NCBI GenBank assembly: GCA_001804205.1
Contig: MHFM01000045.1
Location: 2,198-11,389 of the forward strand
Direction: 5' to 3'
Source of the DNA: Omnitrophica bacterium RIFCSPLOWO2_01_FULL_45_10b
GTDB taxonomy: Bacteria; Omnitrophota; Omnitrophia; Omnitrophales; Danuiimicrobiaceae
Length of the DNA: 9,192 nucleotides
This document shows positions 1 to 5,780 of this stretch, in pieces (position 1 is the stretch's first letter; every line of letters begins with the position of its first letter). The position numbers and the translations under genes are program-made. Below the pieces are notes generated by a model. It ran no database searches and was not told the origin of the DNA. It saw nothing but the letters and a program-made list of their open reading frames with translations.

Positions 1-2400
1 CAACTCACTGTCATCTGACACCTTCTTTGTGACAATCGTTGCTTCTCCGTTTGCATAACTGTATTCCGATACCACGCGGGTATAAATTGTTTCTTCATCA
101 ACAACTTCCTTCTGAGAACTTGTTACTTTGATCAAATTCCCATCTTCATTATATTCCTGCTCAAAAGCATTCCCGTTCTCATCTGTCCTGCGCACAAAAT
201 GGACTTTATTTGTCCCTGAAAAATTTTCAAAATGCACATCAATTATTTCGTCCCCTTCGCCGCTAATTTGCACTGTGTATAACGCCGGATTTTCTGGATT
301 AATAAGAATTTGTTTGATGACTGCACCGTCAAGCATTCCATCGAACGGCACTGAGATAGAAGCTGCTGAATCTAAAATCTTGCTCCCGCCATCGGCCGCC
401 GGACCTCCGGCGCCGCTTAAGCTCTCATTGTCAATTTGACGTTCCAGAGCCTCAATTTGATCCAAGACTCCGTCACAAGTCGATTCCTCTTCCTTGCTTT
501 GAGGGTCTTGAACACATTCTGTGTACGAGCGGATCAACCGCTTAAGCTGTTGAACTTTGCTGTCAAGGCCGGGATTGCCCCCGGAAGGGCCTTTGGTAGG
601 AGCGCCGGCGGAGCCCAACGCTTGTCTTTGGGTTGATGGGTTTTGAGGAGCCTGTATGCTCTGATCATCAGAGGTTAAAAAAATGCCGTCTTGCCCGTAA
701 TTGAAGTAACTGACTTCGCTCTTGCCCGCTTCTTGTAAAGAATAACGGGATTTTGAGTTGTCAAAACTACCTAGTTGAGTAGGGCCTGAAACCGTGCCGT
801 CTTGATTAAGTTGGTAGATGGAAAAGGTATTGTTGCTGTTATTAAATTGAATCATTCGGTGGGAATCATCTTGATACTGAATGGAATAATCGGAGAGATT
901 TTGAGGGGTTGGATCATTCTCCGGGGGCCCGCGGTATCTCAATAAGCGGCCAAAGTCCTTATTTGGAAGGACTTCATATTCAGTAATATAGTCTGAATGA
1001 CTAGGATCTAAAATCTGATAAGTATTTCCAACACGTTTCAGAGTAACTTCGTATTTTGGATGATTGTTGAGAATTGCAAACGTGCCTTGTTCCATAAAAT
1101 CTCCTGCCTTATCTAAAAGCCCTGAATCGTCATTGACGGTCAGATGGGCCCGATAAAAAATACCCTGGATATAATCCAAATAAGTCAAAATCCCGTTTGC
1201 ATCATCATAAAAATATCCGATATGGATGACGATATTTGAATCGTCGGGATCAGCGCCTTGATATTCTATGAGTCTTCCTACCCCGCCGTTGGGTAGTTTT
1301 TCAACAACTTCCAGATAAACAGGATTTGCAGGATCGTAAAACCGATACGTGTCACCGACAACTTCTTGGCGAATTTTAAGCTGCACGTTTCCGGACCCGT
1401 CATCAACGAGATCACCGGAAGCTATGAATTCGCCTTTCAAACTTTGAATCACGAAGGTATCCGCTACATAATCATAATAAGTAACCCGGTCATTTTCATA
1501 CTGATATTCAACATAAATGCCCACATCAGGGGTGAGCGGGTCAGAATCATGATCATAAGTACCTTGAAACGCCAGAAGGCTGCCCGGCTCGCGATTCACT
1601 AATTTCCAGACTTGAGTAGTTCCCATGACAGGGTCATACACGGTTAGTTCGTTGGCTTCCCAATCATAAACCCTGAGATCGACGGCTGTTTCCATTCCTT
1701 GATCATCGTTTACCAGAATACCAGATTTTAAAATTTGGTCTGGATTGTACGTCGCGGGTTTGAGCGAATAAGTCTGAAAGGTATCAAGCTGATCCGCGTT
1801 GATGCCTCGGGTAATAATCTGCAGCGTGCCGGCAATGTCGTCATAAAAAAACTGCCTTATTTCAAGTTGATTAGAATAGGCCAGATTCGTGAAATCACCG
1901 ATTTCAAGAATGCGATTGTCATGTGAAAGATCCACTTTGTAATAAGCGCACTGTGCACCGGGAGCTGAACAATCCGGGTTCTCGTTGGTCGGAAGTTTAC
2001 AAATCTGTACGCTTGAATCAGCTTGTGCAGTCTCACAACTTAACTCTGCACTGGTGTTTCCAAGCGGATGATCAGTCTGCATAAAGCTCGTTGAAGTTTC
2101 CGGGCTCGGGGCGGAAGGCTGCGTGGGCTCCTCGAAATTTTGAGTACTGATTTGCGGTTGATTTGTATTCGCCGGCCGGGTCAAATCTTCAGAATATCGA
2201 ACATTCCCAAAAAGGTCTTTTTTTGTAAGTTTGTCCTTAAGGTCTGCGGTTAAAAGTGAATCGGCAGGTTTGGGGGCCTGAACTGCTGTGCTGGCAAACG
2301 CAAGTTGTAGATCGAGTTGGGTGGTGATAAAAGTGAATATAACGATAACCGAAATGATGCGCAACCATGCAAGGTATTTTGGCGTTTGTGCCTGGATCAT
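1..2400 (-). CDS. Large exported repeat protein, 3' end outside window (partial)
   Basis: I do not recognise this as a named family. The frame is open from an ATG at 2398-2400 to the left edge (800 codons, no stop), so the C-terminus is missing. An in-frame TAA lies just upstream and no earlier start exists. The first 40 residues look like a signal peptide or anchor: a polar start, a hydrophobic run (about residues 13-26), then AFAS as a possible cleavage site. Residues 40-115 are a polar Pro/Thr/Ser linker. Residues about 160-575 hold degenerate tandem units with recurring YDP, G-L-L/I-x-Y-x-G and Y-x-Y-D-D patterns. Residues 600-675 are a Gly/Pro linker with a short charged helix (about 612-660). 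From about 690, sequence such as EYNEDGNLIKVT resembles RHS/YD repeats. Cysteines cluster at 122, 134, 144 and 151. It has its own strong promoter, and GGAG lies 14 nt before the ATG, which is far. Likely a secreted or surface protein (inference); function unknown. Confidence 0.85.
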   Translation of the reverse strand, partial: MIQAQTPKYLAWLRIISVIVIFTFITTQLDLQLAFASTAVQAPKPADSLLTADLKDKLTKKDLFGNVRYSEDLTRPANTNQPQISTQNFEEPTQPSAPSPETSTSFMQTDHPLGNTSAELSCETAQADSSVQICKLPTNENPDCSAPGAQCAYYKVDLSHDNRILEIGDFTNLAYSNQLEIRQFFYDDIAGTLQIITRGINADQLDTFQTYSLKPATYNPDQILKSGILVNDDQGMETAVDLRVYDWEANELTVYDPVMGTTQVWKLVNREPGSLLAFQGTYDHDSDPLTPDVGIYVEYQYENDRVTYYDYVADTFVIQSLKGEFIASGDLVDDGSGNVQLKIRQEVVGDTYRFYDPANPVYLEVVEKLPNGGVGRLIEYQGADPDDSNIVIHIGYFYDDANGILTYLDYIQGIFYRAHLTVNDDSGLLDKAGDFMEQGTFAILNNHPKYEVTLKRVGNTYQILDPSHSDYITEYEVLPNKDFGRLLRYRGPPENDPTPQNLSDYSIQYQDDSHRMIQFNNSNNTFSIYQLNQDGTVSGPTQLGSFDNSKSRYSLQEAGKSEVSYFNYGQDGIFLTSDDQSIQAPQNPSTQRQALGSAGAPTKGPSGGNPGLDSKVQQLKRLIRSYTECVQDPQSKEEESTCDGVLDQIEALERQIDNESLSGAGGPAADGGSKILDSAASISVPFDGMLDGAVIKQILINPENPALYTVQISGEGDEIIDVHFENFSGTNKVHFVRRTDENGNAFEQEYNEDGNLIKVTSSQKEVVDEETIYTRVVSEYSYANGEATIVTKKVSDDSEL
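676..1638 (-). repeat. Three degenerate ~100-112-residue tandem protein repeats
   Basis: Within the exported protein, units begin at residues 255 (YDP), 355 (YDP) and 464 (LDP), a spacing of 100 and 109 residues. Each unit carries, in order, a DP start, a glycine followed by LL or LI and Y/F-Q/R-G (FQG, YQG, YRG), an acidic Pro/Asp loop, and an aromatic strand pair (IYVEYQYEND, IGYFYDDANG, SIQYQDDSHR) leading to an aromatic-rich stretch ending in F. A partial fourth unit upstream (residues about 180-255) shares FFYDD and LVNDD. The pattern suggests an all-beta repeat, possibly propeller or filamentous (inference). Unit limits are approximate because I aligned them by eye. Confidence 0.65.
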
Positions 2401-2538
2401 TATACTCTGTTATTCTCCATTTCTTTTCATTTTAATAAGCTTTTTAAAAATGTTTCATCGTAGATCAAAAAAAATACTTCTCTTATTGACTGATATTCAG
2501 GAAATTTTATATTTAGTTTATAAAAGTATTTAATTAAC
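2401..2538 (-). other. AT-rich 5' leader of the exported-protein gene
   Basis: If transcription starts about 7 nt after the -10 element, the mRNA has a leader of about 138 nt that is very AT-rich with several A and T runs. I see no recognisable riboswitch and no long stable stem. No usable upstream start codon is present: the two ATGs near the gene open only very short frames that stop before or at it. Confidence 0.45.
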
Positions 2539-2544
2539 TGAGAA

Positions 2545-2574
2545 AGTATACCTGGAGGCCGGACTAATTGTCAA
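2545..2574 (-). promoter_or_regulatory. Strong sigma-70-type promoter for the exported-protein gene
   Basis: On the minus strand, TTGACA (2574-2569, perfect -35) is followed by an 18-bp spacer and TATACT (2550-2545, one mismatch to TATAAT). The predicted start of transcription is near 2538, upstream of the ATG at 2400 in the same direction. The match to both boxes is much better than expected by chance in this sequence. No experimental support is available. Confidence 0.75.
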
Positions 2575-2622
2575 GGGTTCTGGGGTCGTTTTTTGTACCT
2601 ATTTTTAGCTGTACTTGGGAGA

Positions 2623-2639
2623 TGTAGCAAAATGCTACA
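2623..2639. promoter_or_regulatory. Perfect palindrome, possible operator
   Basis: TGTAGCA-AAA-TGCTACA is a perfect 7-bp inverted repeat with a 3-bp centre. Its centre lies about 93 bp upstream of the predicted transcription start of the exported-protein gene. That position would suit an activator site. It could also form a small hairpin in read-through RNA from the tRNA side, but no T-run follows it in either direction, so I do not call it a terminator. Confidence 0.4.
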
Positions 2640-2691
2640 GTGCTATAAAGCTTCGTGGATCAGGTGAGGGAAAATGCGACAGGATGGAGTT

Positions 2692-2834
2692 TCCGCCACA
2701 ATACTTGGCGGATCCGCTACGCTTTTTAGCGGAGAACCCCCACCCCTTTCGGGACAAGATCCTAAGTCTTGTCCGCCACACCGCGTAGCAGTGTGGACGG
2801 ACCTCGCCGCGTTGTTTGGCGGGCGCGTCCGTCC
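2692..2834. repeat. Block of consecutive hairpins (REP/MITE-like)
   Basis: Five inverted repeats lie nearly end to end: TCCGCCA/TGGCGGA (2692-2712, 7-nt loop); TCCGCT/AGCGGA (2713-2733, 9-nt loop); GGACAAGA/TCTTGTCC (2752-2774, 7-nt loop); GTCCGCCACAC/GTGTGGACGGAC (2771-2802, one bulged A); and GGACGGAC/GTCCGTCC (2795-2834, 24-nt loop). The last two share one arm (2795-2802), so they exclude each other. TCCGCC or its complement recurs through the block. The open frame across it (minus strand, 2635-2883) runs through the tRNA too and is not a credible protein. The arrangement is like a short non-coding mobile or palindromic repeat; no transposase or target-site duplication is visible. Confidence 0.6.
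2734..2771 (-). repeat. 38-bp perfect copy of the middle of tRNA-Leu
   Basis: Positions 2734-2771 are identical to 2874-2911 inside the tRNA-Leu gene, 140 bp apart in the same orientation. The copied part covers the anticodon stem-loop, the whole variable arm and the start of the T arm. Outside it the two sequences diverge at once. The copy has no acceptor stem, no D arm and no complete T arm, so it cannot be a working tRNA. In the copy the anticodon stem is lengthened from 5 to 8 bp by the flanking bases. Confidence 0.85.
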
Positions 2835-2856
2835 TTGAGTTACCTGAAAACATAAA

Positions 2857-2938
2857 TGCGGCTAGAGGGAGTTGAACCCCCACCCCTTTCGGGACAAGAT
2901 CCTAAGTCTTGCGCGTCTGCCAGTTTCGCCATAGCCGC
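2857..2938 (-). tRNA. tRNA-Leu, anticodon UAG
   Basis: The acceptor stem GCGGCTA/TAGCCGC is perfect, with discriminator A at 2857. The anticodon stem CAAGA/TCTTG encloses the loop CTTAGGA, which gives anticodon TAG and reads CUN leucine codons. A long variable arm with CCC/GGG pairing makes it a class II tRNA, as expected for leucine. The T loop is TTCAACT, with one G-T pair in the T stem. The 3' CCA is not encoded (TTT follows), so it must be added by the CCA-adding enzyme. The 5' end lies 15 bp after the stop of the membrane methyltransferase gene. I saw no convincing separate promoter, so it may be processed from the operon transcript. Confidence 0.96.
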
Positions 2939-2953
2939 GGCTTTGGATTAAAA

Positions 2954-3637
2954 CTACCGGAACTTGAAATATCGAAAACCCATTCCTAAAAGCAAAAGCA
3001 CCGTGATTCCGGCTGTTCCAATAATGGCCATAAAGGAAATCGCAGTAAGCGAATTATGATTTTGATAAAATTCTTGGCGTACATACAAAATCAAGAACAG
3101 ATCAATAATCCCAAGCAATGTAATATGCTCGCCATGTTCCTGCGCATAATACAGCTGAAATGTTTTCTTTGTGCGGTTTGAATAAGGTTTAACACACGGA
3201 AGGAATCTTGGCACTTCCCGGGAATAGCGTTCATAAACCTTCTCAAACTTAAGTGTCAATCGCTCTTCCTCACCTTTTATCGTCACCCAATAGACAATAA
3301 AAAAACCCACTAAAAAAACGGACATCACGATGGGATGAAAAACAATCAGGCAAAATCCAAAACCGATTAAAAAATTTCCGAGATACAGTGGATTTCGAAC
3401 ATAAGCATACGGGCCATCTGTTGCAAGCTCGCGCGATTTTCTGAGGTAGCCGTGAGACCAAATCCGGATGGCTTCGCCAAGCACAACAAACGGTATTGCA
3501 AACAAGAATCCGCGAGCGGTACTCTTGGCAAAAACAGCAAGCACGGCAACAAAGAGCCATGCGCCATACATTCTCAGTTTCCGAAAACGGTAAAAGGACA
3601 AATTTGTTTTAGAAGAGGAAGCCATGGTAAGAGGCAT
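2954..3637 (-). CDS. ICMT/PEMT-family membrane methyltransferase
   Basis: This is a probable SAM-dependent methyltransferase of the isoprenylcysteine carboxyl methyltransferase / phospholipid methyltransferase superfamily, acting in the membrane. The family signature is clear: GPYAYVRNPLYLG (about residues 75-87), then two hydrophobic segments, then GEEERL (122-127) and ERYSREVPRFLP (136-147), which form the SAM and substrate region at the C-end of the core. Two membrane segments precede the signature (about 25-37 and 43-60). Two further hydrophobic segments (about 172-186 and 197-219) follow the core and are an extension beyond the usual domain. The start is uncertain. I use the ATG at 3637 (227 aa); a TTG at 3655 and an ATG at 3625 are alternatives, and none has a good ribosome binding site. 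It lies 32 bp after the small exported-protein gene. The substrate cannot be told; lipid, quinone or prenyl methylation are all possible. Confidence 0.85.
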   Translation of the reverse strand: MPLTMASSSKTNLSFYRFRKLRMYGAWLFVAVLAVFAKSTARGFLFAIPFVVLGEAIRIWSHGYLRKSRELATDGPYAYVRNPLYLGNFLIGFGFCLIVFHPIVMSVFLVGFFIVYWVTIKGEEERLTLKFEKVYERYSREVPRFLPCVKPYSNRTKKTFQLYYAQEHGEHITLLGIIDLFLILYVRQEFYQNHNSLTAISFMAIIGTAGITVLLLLGMGFRYFKFR

Positions 3638-3669
3638 ATTAGCGCCAAACGCCAAACATTGCTGACAAT

Positions 3670-4056
3670 TTACGAATAAATAGCGCTTGCCACTTTTGCA
3701 AAAACAATTTCTGGAATATCGCGATCGATCGATTCACGATAAATAATGGTCACTTTACTGCCACCGCTGACATCGGTCACCGCTGTGGTTTCGCCTCCCA
3801 TTTGAATTACCGTTCGGTAAGGATGAGCAAAAAATTGATGCGTTGTGCCGGAGGCTAAATCCCGGACCGTGTAAATAGCGGCCCCTTGAGGATCTTTCAA
3901 TTCCTCTACCTCGAGGATTTCTCCTTGAAGCTTTTTAAAGGTTGACGCAGGGATCGACTTTTCGGCCTTTTCTTCCCCAAAAACAAACGATGTTGGCAGA
4001 AAAAATACGGTTGCTAAAAAACTTAACAGTAATGCGCTTGTTATCTTTTTGTTCAT
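3670..4056 (-). CDS. Small exported protein of unknown function
   Basis: This is a 128-residue protein with a textbook Sec signal peptide: MNKK, a hydrophobic core (about residues 8-20), then a likely cleavage near VFG-EE (residue 27). The mature part, about 100 residues, has alternating hydrophobic strands with LQGEILEV, an IYTVRDLASG turn, and GGSKVTIIYR near the end. This pattern is typical of a small beta-barrel (OB- or SH3-like) periplasmic protein, but that is inference and I do not recognise the family. The mature part has no cysteine, no lipobox and no catalytic motif. I chose the ATG at 4056 because it starts the signal peptide cleanly; a TTG at 4083 would add nine polar residues. 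It sits 28 bp after the HIT gene and 32 bp before the methyltransferase gene, probably in the same transcript. Confidence 0.75.
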   Translation of the reverse strand: MNKKITSALLLSFLATVFFLPTSFVFGEEKAEKSIPASTFKKLQGEILEVEELKDPQGAAIYTVRDLASGTTHQFFAHPYRTVIQMGGETTAVTDVSGGSKVTIIYRESIDRDIPEIVFAKVASAIYS

Positions 4057-4084
4057 CTGATTTGGTTGTTTCTTCTGCTTCAAA

Positions 4085-4426
4085 TTAACCCGGAGGCCAA
4101 TTCATTTTACGCCCGGCTAAAAAATGCAAATGAATATGAAATACCGACTGTCCTGCTTTGGCCCCGTTATTCAGTACCAATCGATAACCTTCCTCTAATT
4201 TCCTCTGGCGCGCTAACTCTTTCGCCCTAAAAACCATTTCACCCAAAAGCAATCGATCCTGAGCGTCCATGTCCTGAGTTCCCGCAACATGCTTCTTAGA
4301 GATGACCAATAAATGCACCGGCGCTTGTGGGTTGATATCTTGAATCACCACAAGTTCTTTGTCTTCATACTCAATCTTTGCCGGAATTTCTTTCGCAATA
4401 ATTCTACAAAAAAGACACTCACTCAT
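4085..4426 (-). CDS. HIT-family (HinT-like) nucleotide phosphoramidase
   Basis: This is a histidine-triad protein of the HinT/PKCI branch, cytosolic, expected to hydrolyse adenosine phosphoramidates and related AMP conjugates. The 113 residues match the family's usual length. The N-terminal MSECLFC carries the C-x-x-C pair (Cys4, Cys7) seen in zinc-binding members. The body shows PQAPVHLLVISKKH (residues 33-46), LVLNNG (83-88) and the catalytic triad HIHLH (97-101) in a QSVFHIHLHFLAGRK context. The C-terminus ends in NWPPG, typical of the family. The ATG at 4424-4426 overlaps the gltX stop codon region by 8 bp (ATGAGTGA), suggesting translational coupling. A TTG four codons upstream is possible but unlikely because MSEC is the usual N-terminus. 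HinT proteins hydrolyse lysyl-AMP made by lysyl-tRNA synthetase, so sitting with a tRNA synthetase is suggestive but not proof of a link. Confidence 0.93.
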   Translation of the reverse strand: MSECLFCRIIAKEIPAKIEYEDKELVVIQDINPQAPVHLLVISKKHVAGTQDMDAQDRLLLGEMVFRAKELARQRKLEEGYRLVLNNGAKAGQSVFHIHLHFLAGRKMNWPPG

Positions 4427-5744
4427 TTGTGGGCCCAATCAATTGCTTAAAATGCATTATAGCATATTGCATTCGTTCTATCACCACATCCTTCCCCAGA
4501 AGCGCCATTACTTCAAAAAGGCCCGGCGTTACAGAACGGCCGCTGATGGCAACACGCGTAGGATGGATCAAAGCGCCGGCATTAATTCCAAGCCGCTCGC
4601 TCGTTTGGCGAAGAAGGGTTTCCAAAACGGATGGATTTGAAAAATCACCTTCCTTCTCTAAAACTTTTTTCCATTCCTCTAAATGCTGCCGCGTTTGATC
4701 AGCACTTAAATGTTTATGCACCGCTTGAGGATCAAAAACAAGCTGCTGTTCAAAAAAAAAGCCTGTGTGTTCCAAAAGTTCAGAAAAAGTACGGATTCGA
4801 CCCTTATAAAGAAGTGCAATTGGGGAGAACTGTTTTTGTTTCGAGAAGGAAGCCTCCGAAAAAAACGCTCCGATTTGGCTTAAATAGCTCTCATCGCTTA
4901 AACGCCGAATATGTTCCGAATTGACCCACTTAAGTTTTTCAGAATCGAAGCAAGCGTTTGTCTTATTAATGCCGGAAAGGCTAAATTTTTCGATTAATTC
5001 TTCCCGGCTAAAAATTTCCTGGTTTCCGCCGGAAGACCATCCGAGAAGCGCTAAATAATTTAAAATCGCTTCCGGCAAGTACCCTTCTTTATGATAAGCG
5101 GACAATGCCGTAGCGCCGTGTCGTTTTGAAAGCGGCGATTTATCCTGGCCAAACACAAGCGGCAGATGGCCAAACTGAGGCGGCAACCAACCCAATGCTT
5201 CATAAATAGCAATCTGTTTAGGTGTATTGGAAATATGGTCATCTCCACGGATCACATGAGTAATCTCCATCTCGTGATCGTCTACGACACAGGCAAAATG
5301 ATATGTTGGAAAACCATCTGATTTTTGAACTACAAAATCTTCAAATGAGTTCTGTTCAAACCGGATCAAACCATGCACCAAATCCTGAAATTGAATCGAG
5401 CGGTTCGGGGCTTTAAATTTTACCGCTTTTTTACCGTTTTCTTCAAACGAGTAAGCATGACCTTTTTGAATGAGGGTTTCTACCATTTTCTGATAAATAC
5501 CGAGGCGTTGGCTTTGTTTTAAAATGGATCCATCCCAATGGAGCCCAAGCCAATTGAGGGAATCTAAAATTTCCTTTTCAAATTCCGGGCGAGAGCGTTC
5601 GCGATCCGTATCTTCAATCCGAAGCAGAAAAGCGCCTTTTTCTTTGCGGGCCAACAGATAATTGAACAGGGCGGTTCGCACACCGCCGATATGCAAGGTG
5701 CCCGTTGGCGAAGGAGCGAATCGAACGCGGATATTTTGATTCAT
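4419..5744 (-). CDS. gltX: Glutamyl-tRNA synthetase, compact form
   Basis: Charges tRNA-Glu with glutamate using ATP (class I aminoacyl-tRNA synthetase, cytosolic). The N-terminus has the class I signature APSPTGTLHIGG with HIGG at residues 18-21, followed by LRIEDTD (41-47). Conserved FPTYHFACVVDDH (145-157), ITHVIRGDDHISNTPKQ (161-177) and the KMSKS-type loop KSPLSKRHGA (202-211) follow. The C-terminal anticodon-binding part is recognisable by HPTRVAISGRSVTPGLF (394-410). At 441 residues it is shorter than the usual 460-490. The shortage falls between GHAYSF (95-100) and VKFKAP (108-113), where most bacterial enzymes carry an insert of roughly 35-45 residues, zinc-binding in some. No cysteine pair is present there. 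The ATG at 5744 has no Shine-Dalgarno sequence and no better start exists. It is 36 bp downstream of the oxidoreductase gene and overlaps the HIT gene. Specificity for tRNA-Glu alone or also tRNA-Gln cannot be read from the sequence. Confidence 0.96.
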   Translation of the reverse strand: MNQNIRVRFAPSPTGTLHIGGVRTALFNYLLARKEKGAFLLRIEDTDRERSRPEFEKEILDSLNWLGLHWDGSILKQSQRLGIYQKMVETLIQKGHAYSFEENGKKAVKFKAPNRSIQFQDLVHGLIRFEQNSFEDFVVQKSDGFPTYHFACVVDDHEMEITHVIRGDDHISNTPKQIAIYEALGWLPPQFGHLPLVFGQDKSPLSKRHGATALSAYHKEGYLPEAILNYLALLGWSSGGNQEIFSREELIEKFSLSGINKTNACFDSEKLKWVNSEHIRRLSDESYLSQIGAFFSEASFSKQKQFSPIALLYKGRIRTFSELLEHTGFFFEQQLVFDPQAVHKHLSADQTRQHLEEWKKVLEKEGDFSNPSVLETLLRQTSERLGINAGALIHPTRVAISGRSVTPGLFEVMALLGKDVVIERMQYAIMHFKQLIGPTNE

Positions 5745-5780
5745 TTTGGAATGAAAAAACAGGAAGGGTTTCTTAAATAA

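Noticed and set aside
2486..2513. Plus-strand promoter-like boxes (TTGACT, 16 bp, TATATT)
   Set aside because: They lie in an AT-rich leader where such matches are expected, and no plus-strand gene follows.
128..2533. Plus-strand open frames of 60-105 codons
   Set aside because: They lie opposite the continuous exported-protein frame or its leader, show no domain character and have no ribosome binding sites.
2623..2655. Sigma-54 promoter suggested by GCAC and TTGC in the minus strand around the palindrome
   Set aside because: The spacing between the GC and TTGC elements does not fit the -24/-12 geometry.
2692..2834. CRISPR array
   Set aside because: The hairpins differ in sequence and spacing, with no identical repeats separated by unique spacers and no cas genes.
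2635..2883. Minus-strand open frame of 82 codons
   Set aside because: It runs through part of the tRNA-Leu gene and the whole hairpin block; the peptide is Arg/Ser/Gly-rich with no protein-like character.
2734..2911. Direct repeat of tRNA sequence as attL/attR of an integrated element
   Set aside because: Only about 100 bp lie between the copies, there is no integrase or cargo, and the repeat covers the middle rather than the 3' end of the tRNA.
3270..3679. Alternative frames overlapping the membrane methyltransferase gene
   Set aside because: The methyltransferase frame carries clear family motifs; the others are shadows.
5745..5780. Terminator between the oxidoreductase gene and gltX (GTTTC/GAAAC followed by a T-run)
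   Set aside because: The stem is only 5 bp, AT-rich, with a 12-nt loop, and the T-run is 8 nt away; too weak to call.
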